From assembly GCA_028280575.1 (NCBI GenBank), contig JANQLN010000140.1:1-32431 (forward strand): 32,431 bases of DNA, read 5' to 3'. The notes beneath the pieces were generated by a model. That model had not been told where the DNA came from, ran no database searches, and worked only from the letters and a program-made list of their open reading frames with translations. This DNA is from Clostridia bacterium (lineage in GTDB: Bacteria; Bacillota; Clostridia; Acetivibrionales; STF1-152). Shown one piece after another: positions 19,127 through 27,445 of the stretch. Numbering within the stretch: the stretch's first letter is position 1; every line of letters begins with the position of its first letter. The position numbers and the translations under genes are program-made.

Positions 19127-19863
19127 TATACACTATTAAAGGCCGGGTTTCACCTGTTTTTTACTTCTTTTCAACTATTTTCCTTCAAAATTCCATGTAG
19201 TTATTTATCTGGGGCGAAAAATCGTTATTTTTTTGTCAATATCCTTATAATCCGCATTCTTTCGTCTTAATTTGGGCTAATATATTTTTGCCAACTCATA
19301 TGTTGTTTGTATATCAATTGTTTTCAGCATCGCAAATTGCTCTTTTTGAGCACAGCTGAAGCATGAATTTTTTTCATGTGCATATACAGCTTTTTCCTTA
19401 CCAAGTTCTCACTAAATTTTGTGGATACCTTAATAAATGCATGTTAAAACGATTGTCTACACTTTACTAATATAGCCTCAACTTAGTTTTATTGCGTGCT
19501 GTGTGTTTTAGCAGTATACCACTTTGTTTACTTTTTATAAAGCCCGGTAGTTTTGCAGCATAACTACCCCATGAATGGATACTGCTGCCTCTTTTATTTA
19601 AAACCCTCTCCATGTAATCCCAATCTTCTCTGTTTAAGTGATTGAAGGTAAAATGGAGCTATGATGCTCTACAACCTTTATGTCATACTTATGGCTAAAG
19701 AGAACCTGCATTTATATACCTTAATATCGTCTTTTTGTGTAATATATTGTTTTTATGATTGTTTAAAAGTTATATTTGCTAAATCTTTAATATGATATGT
19801 ATAGTTAATAATACTTGTTTTTATTATAATATGAGATATATTCTATAAACAAGGGTGATATTA
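19127..19863. other. Non-coding region with repeat copy B and M55 gene leader
   Basis: It contains the broken upstream edge of the transposase remnant, direct-repeat copy B (19343-19544), a 7-bp hairpin at 19546-19568, a 63-codon open stretch on the minus strand without a start (19467-19658) and a perfect TATAAT at 19825-19830. The TATAAT could be the -10 for the M55 gene (start near 19837), although the -35 is weak. Confidence 0.5.
19343..19544 (+). repeat. Long direct repeat, copy B
   Basis: Same orientation as 15263-15466, about 95% identical, with one single-base gap and about seven substitutions plus a T-run difference. The similarity stops sharply on both sides. With copy A it brackets the toxin, the immunity gene and the transposase remnant (about 3.9 kb between the copies). 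Confidence 0.9.
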
Positions 19864-20661
19864 ATGAGATTTTATATAATGACGGATATGGAAGGCGTAA
19901 GTGGAATAGTTAATTTTGACGAATACTGCTCACCAGAGAGTAAATTTTATGAAAAGGCAAAGAGGCTTACAACACTTGAGGTAAACGCTGCAGTTGAAGG
20001 AATCCTCAGTACGGGCACCCATGAAATAGTGGTATGTGACGGCCATGGTCATGGTGCTATTGAAATAGAACTTCTTCACAAGGAGGCAAGTCTAATCATG
20101 GGAAGGCCATTGGAGTTGATGTTTGAAATGGGAGACGGACATTTTAACGGTTTTCTTATGGTCGGTCAGCATGCTATGAGCAATGCACCCGATGCCAACC
20201 TTGCACACACTTTTGATCATGTAAACATAGTTTCACTTTCCATAAATGGTGAGCTTATTGGAGAATCAGGAGTAAACGCTTTAAGAGCAGGCATTTTTGA
20301 TATTCCCACAATCTATTTGAGTGGAGATAAGGCTGCATGTGATGAAATTCAAAAAATTATTCCAGATATCCATACCTGCTTAGTAAAACATGCCATAAAG
20401 CCCACCAGCGCAGTATGCCTTCAGCCTGAAAAGGCGAGAGATAAAATAAGAGAAAGTACTGCTCATGCTGTCAGAAACATGCAGGGCATAAAACCTTATA
20501 AAATCAATCCTCCATATGAAGCTGTCTTTGAATTTGTTAATGAAGCTAAGCTGGCTAATTACTCAGACAAGCCATACTGCAAGATACTCCCAGGCAATAA
20601 GGTATGTATCCACACAGGTGATCTTAAAGAGCTTTTGACAAAAAACCTTTGGGGATTATAG
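19864..20661 (+). CDS. M55 family D-aminopeptidase (DppA-like)
   Basis: 265 residues from the ATG at 19864, with AAGGGTG 6 bases upstream; a GTG at 19855 lies inside that site. Family zinc ligands and motifs are seen: D8 and E10 in TDMEGVSG, histidines in CDGHGHG and VGQHAM, and E in GESGVNAL. DppA-type enzymes are decameric zinc peptidases that release N-terminal D-amino acids from D-Ala peptides, which suggests peptidoglycan or D-peptide recycling. No dipeptide transporter is adjacent, unlike the B. subtilis dpp operon. It is the only plus-strand gene in this half of the window and stands alone between mobile-element debris. Confidence 0.93.
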   Translation: MRFYIMTDMEGVSGIVNFDEYCSPESKFYEKAKRLTTLEVNAAVEGILSTGTHEIVVCDGHGHGAIEIELLHKEASLIMGRPLELMFEMGDGHFNGFLMVGQHAMSNAPDANLAHTFDHVNIVSLSINGELIGESGVNALRAGIFDIPTIYLSGDKAACDEIQKIIPDIHTCLVKHAIKPTSAVCLQPEKARDKIRESTAHAVRNMQGIKPYKINPPYEAVFEFVNEAKLANYSDKPYCKILPGNKVCIHTGDLKELLTKNLWGL

Positions 20662-20799
20662 ATTGTTATTACAGCAATGACGGTATTCCTCTATATTATG
20701 AACTTTTTCCAGGTAACAAACTTGACAAAGAAACCTTCCGCTTTGTCATTGGTGAGGTCCGGCGCAATTACGATACAGGCCATCGTACCAAGGGGAGGA
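20661..20799 (+). pseudogene. Transposase scrap (IS1634/IS4-like)
   Basis: In the frame starting at 20661 the DNA reads DCYYSNDGIPLYYELFPGN and then KLDKETFRFVIGEVRRNYDTG. This resembles the DGIPL-x-YxLFPGN segment of IS1634-type transposases, followed by the helix before the next catalytic Asp. No start, no other domain and no second copy is seen. It directly abuts the M55 stop codon. Confidence 0.55.
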
Positions 20800-20804
20800 T
20801 ATGT

Positions 20805-20837
20805 CAGGGGACGGTTCCTTGACACGTCCGTCCCCTG
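20805..20837. repeat. REP-like palindrome
   Basis: Arms CAGGGGACGG and CCGTCCCCTG (10 bp, perfect) with the inner repeat TGTCA/TGACA. The GGGGACGGTTCCT core resembles dispersed REP-type repeats in many bacteria. Lying between the convergent M55 and mannosidase genes, it may act as a terminator for both. Confidence 0.6.
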
Positions 20838-20854
20838 TTTACGTGTTGACATGT

Positions 20855-23800
20855 TTAATATGTAACTTTTAAGGTTTTTATTTCAAAAGGCTTGAAGGAA
20901 AGTAAAATATCATTGGTTTGTTCAACCGGCTCAATAACCTCTTCAAGCATATTTGTCATATCAACTTTTTTAGCATCTTTGCCAAGTTTCAAAGTAGCAT
21001 TGGTATAAGTACCTTCCGCATCATATAATCTTAGTATATAAGCATTGGTATTATCCTCACATGGTTTTATTGTTTCAATGATAATATTGCTTTTATCCGT
21101 TTGTATAAAAGAGTCTGCCTCTTTATAACCATTTAATATTAATGGCTTTACGTTAAATTCGTATGCCGGCTGGATAACGGATTCTGCACTATAGCCACAA
21201 TTGTGCGGAAGAAATGAGTAACTGCAGTAATGCACACCTTTATCCCCCCTGTAATCCGGCCTGCAGCCTCCTTTATGGAGAGTCAGCCCTAATTTGCCCT
21301 GTTCTACAGATATACCATACTTGCAGTCATTAATAAGGCTTACTCCATATCTATTCTCCGAAATATCCGTATATTTATGATTGCACACTTCAAATCTGGC
21401 TTTTTCAATGTCGCTGTTTTTAGAGGTTAAACGTCTGATGTGTCCAAATTGTATTTCCTGGCGGGCAAAGTCCGTAACAATACTTGTATCAAACTCTGCT
21501 TTTAATAGCCTGTGGTTATCGTTCCAATCTATTTCTGTCTCAAATCTTACTTCCGGAACAGACCCATAAAAAATCATATCCTGTTTAATAAAAGACTTGT
21601 CGGTCAGCTTGTATTTACTTCTTATTCTTAATTCTACCGGACCATTGGAAATAACATTCCTTTCCAAAAGCTCTGCGTCATCTCTAATTTTAAGATAATA
21701 ATCCGCATCAATATCCCAACTGTCCCATTCAGAAGAAAATTCCTCGCCTATGAGAAAAGTATTAAGCGCATATCCTTCTCCCCTTAGTTCCCTATTATTT
21801 GACCTGTCGATATAGGATTCTATATACCCTTTATCATTAAAAGTAACTAAAGCAAAGGGTGTAATAAGATTATTTCCCGAAAGGGTAAATTTGCTCTTTG
21901 CAGACGGTTTTCCTCGGAGCATTGTAACAGGGGTACAGGAAAAGGCTTTCAAGCTTAAGCCGTCTACGGCTATTTTTTTTGCATCATATATATCATTAAC
22001 AACCTGCTGGCTATATCCGCCCTCAACAATATAGCCTTCCTTATAATCAAGGTAGATAACGTCACGGCGTTCAAAAGGAAGCGTATTGACAATAGAAAGA
22101 CTGTTATCCCTCATTTCCCTCTTTATAATTCCATGAATTAAATTATCGCACTTGTCCAGTATTTCCGTAGTTTGTTTGATGCTCTCGTCATGGACACGCG
22201 GAATACAGGTTCCAGGCAAAATATCATGAAACTGGTTAACCAGCAGATTTTCCAGGTGGGGACGAATGTGTTCGTCACTGCAGACAATATCTTGCTCCAC
22301 ACTATCCATTACGGTCAAAACCTCAAGATTTCTTATTGCGTTTTCACACAGCCTGTTGTTGCGTTTAATAGTATGCTGATTGGTTAAGGTTCCTCGATGC
22401 AGTTCGAGATACAATTCACCGTTGTAAGTCGAAGGGTCGTTAAGGCCGCTCTCTAATTTCTTCATAAAATCTCCGACACTTATGTGCTGCATCTTAGGAC
22501 ATCCCTGAATATCTGCACACCTTTTGGCCATTTCAACCATTTCAAATTGCGGCCCGCCGCCTCCGTCTCCGTATCCGTATGAAAGAAGCCTCATATTTGA
22601 GACAATTTTTTCATTAAGGCCGTTGTTTGAGTTATTCCCACCTGTTATAGTATCAATGCTGGTTTTAGGATCAGGCCATACATGTATCCTGTTTAAATGG
22701 GTAAGAACTTTTGTCCCATCTATACCCTGCCAGTAAAATGTCTCATATGGAAATTTATTTGTATCATTCCATGCCATTTTGGTTGTCAAAAAATAATCCA
22801 CTCCGCAGCTTTTCATAATCTGAGGAATAGCAGCACTATATCCAAAAGTATCCGGCAGCCAAAAAGCATTGGATGTATAGCAAAATTCTTCTCTTGTAAA
22901 TCTCTGTCCCCACAAAAACTGCCTTACCAGGCTCTCTCCTGAAACAATATTACAATCGCATTCTACCCATACGGCTCCATTAGGTTCGTATTTGCCCGTC
23001 TTTACGGCCTTTTTGATATCCTCGAAAAGCTGCGGGTAATGCTTCTTCATCAGTTTTCCATGGTATGCCGAGCTTTGTATGAACATGTATTCAGGATATT
23101 GTTCCATCAAACTAATCTGGTTGGAATATGTCCTCGCACATTTTTTTACGGTCTCGCCTATATGCCACAACCACGCAGTATCCATATGTGAATGCCCGAT
23201 TATACCGGCAAAAGGTGCAGGATTAGCATTTTTATAACTATAACATTTCTTTAATTCCTTACCTGCTTCTTTCAAAGCTTCTATAAATTTTTCCTCACTT
23301 GCATCTTCTGGAGAATAGTACACCATTTCATGCACTTTAACCAAGTGTTTAATAATTTCAGCCCTCGTGAAACTGTTCTCGCCAAGAGCTTTTGCCATTT
23401 GATTAAATACTTTCAGGTCGAACAAAAAATCTGCAATAGTATCGTTCTTTACACAAAGGCTAAAGCTATTAAACGTATATTCATAGTTAGGCCTATCTTT
23501 TTTTTCCATAGGCTGTGTGCCCATAATATAATGGCCTGCATAAAATTCCACAGCAATATCTATTGTTTCATTTTTATCCGCATGCTTTCTTATCATGTTG
23601 CAGTAATGATTACCATGGCTGTTTACTGATTCCTTAGAAGCGTAAATTCCAAAGGGCTTTCCATCAACCCAAAGCATACCCTCATAAAAACCCAGTTCAG
23701 GTCTTAAGAATAAGCTCCTGCCATCAAGATGCTCAGGCACGTCCACCTTGGTTCTTACCCAAAAATAATTACCTTCTCCACTCCAAATATGGCCTTTTGA

Positions 23801-23965
23801 AATAGTTCTAAACAAACTCTCGTCCGGTATCTCGTGAAACTGCTTTTCTGTCTGAAAAGCCTTTACTTTAAGCTCACAAATTTTATTAAACACTAATGGT
23901 TCAAGTGTTCTTTCAAATTTAACCAGCTTTGACAAAAGACGCTGTAACTGCTTTGAATTTAACAT
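20855..23965 (-). CDS. GH38 alpha-mannosidase
   Basis: 1036 residues, full length for the family. It hydrolyses terminal alpha-mannosyl residues with retention. An N-terminal beta-sandwich (about 1-245) precedes the catalytic barrel with the zinc ligands in GHSHMDTAWLW (H258, H260, D262) and the nucleophile in WLPDTFGYS (D372). GYGDGGGGP and LVNQFHDILPGTCI follow, then the C-terminal beta domains. There is no signal peptide, so it is cytoplasmic and probably acts on imported manno-oligosaccharides or glycan fragments. AGGAG precedes the ATG. It sits downstream of a NitT/TauT-type transporter cluster but has its own promoter, so a shared role is not shown. Confidence 0.95.
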   Translation of the reverse strand: MLNSKQLQRLLSKLVKFERTLEPLVFNKICELKVKAFQTEKQFHEIPDESLFRTISKGHIWSGEGNYFWVRTKVDVPEHLDGRSLFLRPELGFYEGMLWVDGKPFGIYASKESVNSHGNHYCNMIRKHADKNETIDIAVEFYAGHYIMGTQPMEKKDRPNYEYTFNSFSLCVKNDTIADFLFDLKVFNQMAKALGENSFTRAEIIKHLVKVHEMVYYSPEDASEEKFIEALKEAGKELKKCYSYKNANPAPFAGIIGHSHMDTAWLWHIGETVKKCARTYSNQISLMEQYPEYMFIQSSAYHGKLMKKHYPQLFEDIKKAVKTGKYEPNGAVWVECDCNIVSGESLVRQFLWGQRFTREEFCYTSNAFWLPDTFGYSAAIPQIMKSCGVDYFLTTKMAWNDTNKFPYETFYWQGIDGTKVLTHLNRIHVWPDPKTSIDTITGGNNSNNGLNEKIVSNMRLLSYGYGDGGGGPQFEMVEMAKRCADIQGCPKMQHISVGDFMKKLESGLNDPSTYNGELYLELHRGTLTNQHTIKRNNRLCENAIRNLEVLTVMDSVEQDIVCSDEHIRPHLENLLVNQFHDILPGTCIPRVHDESIKQTTEILDKCDNLIHGIIKREMRDNSLSIVNTLPFERRDVIYLDYKEGYIVEGGYSQQVVNDIYDAKKIAVDGLSLKAFSCTPVTMLRGKPSAKSKFTLSGNNLITPFALVTFNDKGYIESYIDRSNNRELRGEGYALNTFLIGEEFSSEWDSWDIDADYYLKIRDDAELLERNVISNGPVELRIRSKYKLTDKSFIKQDMIFYGSVPEVRFETEIDWNDNHRLLKAEFDTSIVTDFARQEIQFGHIRRLTSKNSDIEKARFEVCNHKYTDISENRYGVSLINDCKYGISVEQGKLGLTLHKGGCRPDYRGDKGVHYCSYSFLPHNCGYSAESVIQPAYEFNVKPLILNGYKEADSFIQTDKSNIIIETIKPCEDNTNAYILRLYDAEGTYTNATLKLGKDAKKVDMTNMLEEVIEPVEQTNDILLSFKPFEIKTLKVTY

Positions 23966-24002
23966 AATAATCTCCTTAATTTTTATAAATAATTTTTAAA
24001 CT

Positions 24003-24031
24003 ATATTATCATGTTTACTTATATATGCAAA
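24003..24031 (-). promoter_or_regulatory. Candidate promoter of the mannosidase gene
   Basis: Minus strand -35 TTTGCA (24031-24026), 17-base spacer, -10 TAATAT (24008-24003), each 4 of 6 matches. The transcript would start near 23996, 31 bp upstream of the ATG. The rest of the gap 23966-24239 shows no gene and no clear terminator for the ABC operon. Confidence 0.4.
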
Positions 24032-24239
24032 GCAATATTTACATCTTTTTTGGTTTGCTTTTACCTGTTTTTCCTGCTGGTATTTGCAATTGAAGCATAA
24101 TTCAATTATTATAACATAATCAAAATGCTGTGAAGTGTGTTTTGATACCCTCTTTTGTAACAAGCAAAGAGACAAATCCCCCCAAAGCCCTTTTAATTAC
24201 TTGGTTTGCGAGTTTATTTACGGTCTGTAACAGCCTATA

Positions 24240-25028
24240 TCACCACCATTTTATCAGCTCAGTCACTCTATTTCTAAGCTCAACAAATTTAGGGTCAGCA
24301 ATATCCCTGGGTCTGGGCAAATCATTAATAAGCTCTTCTTTGATTTTTGCAGGTTTATTCGTTAAAACCAGAATTCTATCACTTAAATAAACAGCTTCCT
24401 CAATGTTGTGCGTAATAAATATAACTGTGGTACCTGTCTTTTCCCATAGTCTTAACAATTCGTCTTCCAATTTATACTTTAATTGTAAATCCAATTGACC
24501 ATATGGCTCATCCATAAGAAGCAATTCGGGTTCTACAGCAAATGCCCTTGCTATAACTACTCTTTGCAGCATGCTTGCGGATAATTTTTTAGGATAGTAA
24601 TGCCTGTATTTATCCAAGCCTATCATTTTAAGAACTTTATCTACACGCTCTTTTATAACTTCCTCTGGATATCCTTTTATCCTTAGTCCAAAGCTTACAT
24701 TTTCATCTACTCTTAGCCATGACATTGTTGAATATTCTTGAAAAATATAGGCAATGTCATGTTTCTTTAAATCCATTGGCTCACCATCAACCAACATTTC
24801 ACCCTCATCTATTGTATATAATTTGGTAAGGCTATTTAAAAATGTTGTTTTACCACAACCAGTAGGACCAACAATACAAAGGAATTCTCCTTTTCTGACA
24901 TCAAAGGATACATCATCAAGAACAAGCAGGTCTCCAAAGCTTTTGGTAAGCCCTCTAACCTGAACTTTGACTTCCGGCGATTGGACAGAAGTTATTTTCT
25001 CTTCTTCAATTGTATTATTATTTACCAT
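24240..25028 (-). CDS. NitT/TauT-type ABC importer ATPase 1 (degenerate signature)
   Basis: 262 residues, SsuB/TauB/NrtD type. Walker A GPTGCGKT (54-61), Q-loop Q97, Walker B ending D173-E174 and H-loop H207 (FITHNIEEA) are all normal. The signature is LSASM (149-153) instead of LSGGQ/M, losing both glycines that contact ATP across the dimer. GGAGG lies 9 bases before the ATG. It is the last gene of the transporter cluster, 15 bp after ATPase 2. It probably pairs with ATPase 2 rather than with itself, which would keep one fully competent ATP site. Confidence 0.93.
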   Translation of the reverse strand: MVNNNTIEEEKITSVQSPEVKVQVRGLTKSFGDLLVLDDVSFDVRKGEFLCIVGPTGCGKTTFLNSLTKLYTIDEGEMLVDGEPMDLKKHDIAYIFQEYSTMSWLRVDENVSFGLRIKGYPEEVIKERVDKVLKMIGLDKYRHYYPKKLSASMLQRVVIARAFAVEPELLLMDEPYGQLDLQLKYKLEDELLRLWEKTGTTVIFITHNIEEAVYLSDRILVLTNKPAKIKEELINDLPRPRDIADPKFVELRNRVTELIKWW

Positions 25029-25043
25029 TATTATTTACCTCCT

Positions 25044-25823
25044 TTAAATTGTTTCGTCCATTTCACTGGTTATTTCTTTACGCAGTGTTAAAAAATCATT
25101 TGATGTATAGTCTCTGGGTCTGGGCAAACCAATTATATATTCTTTTCTAATCGTTGTTGGGCAATTTGTTAATAAAACTATCCTATCTGCCAAGTAGATA
25201 GCTTCTTCAATATTATTTGTTACAAATACAATTGTTCTTTTCTCTTTAGTACATATTCTTCCAAGCTCTTCTTCCATCAAATATCTTGTTTGAGCATCAA
25301 GAGCACCAAATGGTTCATCTAATAATATAACTGGTGGATTGTTACAATAAGCCCTTGCTATTCCAACACGTTGCTGCATACCACCGGATAGCTTAATAGG
25401 ATAGTGTTTTTCAAATCCTTTCAAACCTACCAAGTCAATATAATACTGTGCACGTTCTCTTCGTTCTTTTTTTTTAACTCCTAATGATTTTGGTCCAAAC
25501 TCTACATTACCCATTACAGTTAGCCAAGGAAACAATGCCGTTGTTTGATATACCATACCTCTATCAGGACCAGGCTCAGTTATTTTGCGGCCATTTACAA
25601 ATACTTCTCCCTTTGTTGACTGTTCCAGGCCAGCTATGATATTTAATACAGTTGTCTTTCCACATTGCCCTGGGCCAAACAAAACAACAAATTCATTTTC
25701 TTTTATTTCCAGATTAAAATTCCTGATTACTTCATTTTCATCGTCTTTAGATTCAAACGTTTTGAAGATGCTGTTACATTTTATCATGATATTCTTTGCT
25801 GTTACTGTCCCTGTATTCTCCAC
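25044..25823 (-). CDS. NitT/TauT-type ABC importer ATPase 2 (H-loop His replaced)
   Basis: 259 residues from the GTG at 25823 (GGAG about 9 bases upstream); a TTG two codons earlier is closer to the ribosome site and less likely. Walker A GPGQCGKT (50-57), Q-loop Q93, signature LSGGM (145-149) and Walker B D169-E170 are intact. The switch histidine is replaced by Asn: VTNNIEEA (N203) where ATPase 1 has ITHNIEEA. The start overlaps the end of the permease gene by 22 bp. The asymmetry with ATPase 1 indicates an obligate heterodimer. Confidence 0.92.
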   Translation of the reverse strand: MENTGTVTAKNIMIKCNSIFKTFESKDDENEVIRNFNLEIKENEFVVLFGPGQCGKTTVLNIIAGLEQSTKGEVFVNGRKITEPGPDRGMVYQTTALFPWLTVMGNVEFGPKSLGVKKKERRERAQYYIDLVGLKGFEKHYPIKLSGGMQQRVGIARAYCNNPPVILLDEPFGALDAQTRYLMEEELGRICTKEKRTIVFVTNNIEEAIYLADRIVLLTNCPTTIRKEYIIGLPRPRDYTSNDFLTLRKEITSEMDETI

Positions 25824-26590
25824 GAGCAAAGTCTCCTTTCAATAATTCTCATTAAATTGGCTAATCCTAGTCCTACAACTCCAATCGAAATCATTCCAAC
25901 TAATATTTGTACCGTATTACCATTATTCATACCAGTAATAATTATCCATCCAGAGCCTTTATATGAACTTACCATTTCTGCTGCAAGCACTGCCATCCAA
26001 CTTGTTGACAGCGATATTTGCAAACCTGCAAAAATATATGGAACGCTTGATGGTATTACAATTCTAAAGAATTCTTGTCGTTTGTTGGCACCAAGCATTC
26101 TCGCAGCACCAACCAGAGTTTTATCCACTTTCCTGGCACCACTCATAGTGTTAACAACCACTTGGGCAAAACCACCCATAAATATTATGAAATACTTTGT
26201 AGTTTCCCCGATGCCAAACCACAATATTGCCAGTGGAATCCATGCTACTCCTGGAATTGGCCTTACCATGTTAAAAATAGGACTAGCTATGGAATTTATT
26301 GTTTTTGACCGACCCATGGCAATCCCAAGAATAATACCCGATACCCCTGATAAGGAAAATCCGACAAATACTCTAAGTAAACTAAAAAGCATATGTTGAA
26401 GCAGTGTATATCTGCCTACAGGTTTAATGCTAGATATTAAAAAGGATTTAACAACCTCAATAGGTTCTGGCATTATACGTCCAAGAGAAGTAACCATAAC
26501 ACTTATTTGCCAGATTAACAGTATTGACATTAAACCTATTATTCCCCATAAGGCCATCTGTACTTTTTCTTTTGTAAATACTCTTTTCAA
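25802..26590 (-). CDS. NitT/TauT-type ABC importer permease 1
   Basis: 262 residues from a TTG start right behind the previous stop (TAATTG), with GGGAGG inside the preceding gene as ribosome site. About six membrane helices; the first is LWGIIGLMSILLIWQ. The coupling motif of binding-protein-dependent permeases is seen as GAARMLGANKRQEFFRIVIP (EAA loop form of SsuC/TauC). It pairs with permease 2 in the membrane, each docking on one ATPase. Confidence 0.93.
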   Translation of the reverse strand: MKRVFTKEKVQMALWGIIGLMSILLIWQISVMVTSLGRIMPEPIEVVKSFLISSIKPVGRYTLLQHMLFSLLRVFVGFSLSGVSGIILGIAMGRSKTINSIASPIFNMVRPIPGVAWIPLAILWFGIGETTKYFIIFMGGFAQVVVNTMSGARKVDKTLVGAARMLGANKRQEFFRIVIPSSVPYIFAGLQISLSTSWMAVLAAEMVSSYKGSGWIIITGMNNGNTVQILVGMISIGVVGLGLANLMRIIERRLCSWRIQGQ

Positions 26591-27364
26591 TTAAACCCCT
26601 CCCTTAACAAACTTGTTTTCAACATATTCAAGAAGTATTGATAATACCCCGCCAATGCTACCAATAAGCAACATACCAAGAACGATAATATCTGCACGCC
26701 CAATTGTTCTTGCTATTTGAATCATGTACCCTAATCCTCTTGTCGCTGCTAATAACTCTGCAGCTACAAGAGACATCCATGCAACACTTAATGAAACCCT
26801 CAGGCCAGTGAAAATAAAAGGCAGTGCTGTAGGAATTGCAATCTTTCTCAAAAGCTGTGAATTAGTTGCTCCAAATGTTTGTCCCACCCAAAAATGTATA
26901 TGGCTTGTTTGCTTTATTCCTGTATAAGAATTTATAACACAAGGCACAAATGACGAAACGAATATAAGCGCAACTTTTGCTTGTGTACCTATACCAAGTA
27001 ATAAAATCATAATAGGAATCCATCCTATTGGAGGTATTGTTCTAAGTAAATCAAAAACTGGTTTTACCATCATATCAAATTTCTTATTCCAAGCCATTGT
27101 AATTCCCAGAGGCGTTCCCAATACTGCTCCGCTTAGAAATCCTAATAAAGCAACTTGCAAACTTGCTAAAATGTGTATAGGCAATACGGAGCCATCTGGT
27201 GAAGTGCTGCTAATTTTTACAAAAAAGGTGCTGAATGTTTTTATCGGGCTTGGTAATGAATAAGGTGGCAATAAATGCAGGACATCTGTACAAATTTGCC
27301 ATATAATAAGAAAAGATATAAATGAAAAAACCGATATTAGTTTAAATTTAATTGTCTTTGACAC
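26591..27364 (-). CDS. NitT/TauT-type ABC importer permease 2
   Basis: 257 residues from a GTG start with a GGCGGG-type ribosome site. Helices begin at ISVFSFISFLIIWQI; RTIPPIGWIPIMILLLGIG and the coupling loop VGQTFGATNSQLLRKIAIP are typical of the SsuC/TauC family. It differs clearly from permease 1, so the transporter is a membrane heterodimer. It is the first gene behind the hairpin that follows the binding-protein gene. Confidence 0.93.
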   Translation of the reverse strand: MSKTIKFKLISVFSFISFLIIWQICTDVLHLLPPYSLPSPIKTFSTFFVKISSTSPDGSVLPIHILASLQVALLGFLSGAVLGTPLGITMAWNKKFDMMVKPVFDLLRTIPPIGWIPIMILLLGIGTQAKVALIFVSSFVPCVINSYTGIKQTSHIHFWVGQTFGATNSQLLRKIAIPTALPFIFTGLRVSLSVAWMSLVAAELLAATRGLGYMIQIARTIGRADIIVLGMLLIGSIGGVLSILLEYVENKFVKGGV

Positions 27365-27394
27365 AATTACACCCGCCTTAAAATAATCTACTTT

Positions 27395-27431
27395 AAAAAA
27401 GATTCCCCATAAAAAATGAAGAATCTTTTTT
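27395..27431 (-). terminator. Terminator/attenuator between binding-protein and permease genes
   Basis: AAAAAAGATTC (27395-27405) and GAATCTTTTTT (27421-27431) form an 11-bp perfect stem with a 15-base loop; the minus-strand transcript ends in UUUUUU. Partial read-through would give more binding protein than membrane parts. Confidence 0.7.
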
Positions 27432-27445
27432 ATTTACCTTAGTTT

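Noticed and set aside
15263-19544. CRISPR-like or integron-type repeat array
   Set aside because: There are only two long copies separated by nearly 4 kb; no short regularly spaced repeats, cas genes or integrase were seen.
20677-20865. 62-codon plus-strand ORF after the M55 gene
   Set aside because: It covers the transposase scrap in another frame and the REP-like palindrome, and has no product features.
24130-24390. 86-codon plus-strand ORF at the end of ATPase 1
   Set aside because: Most of it is opposite the ATPase coding sequence, and it has no ribosome site.
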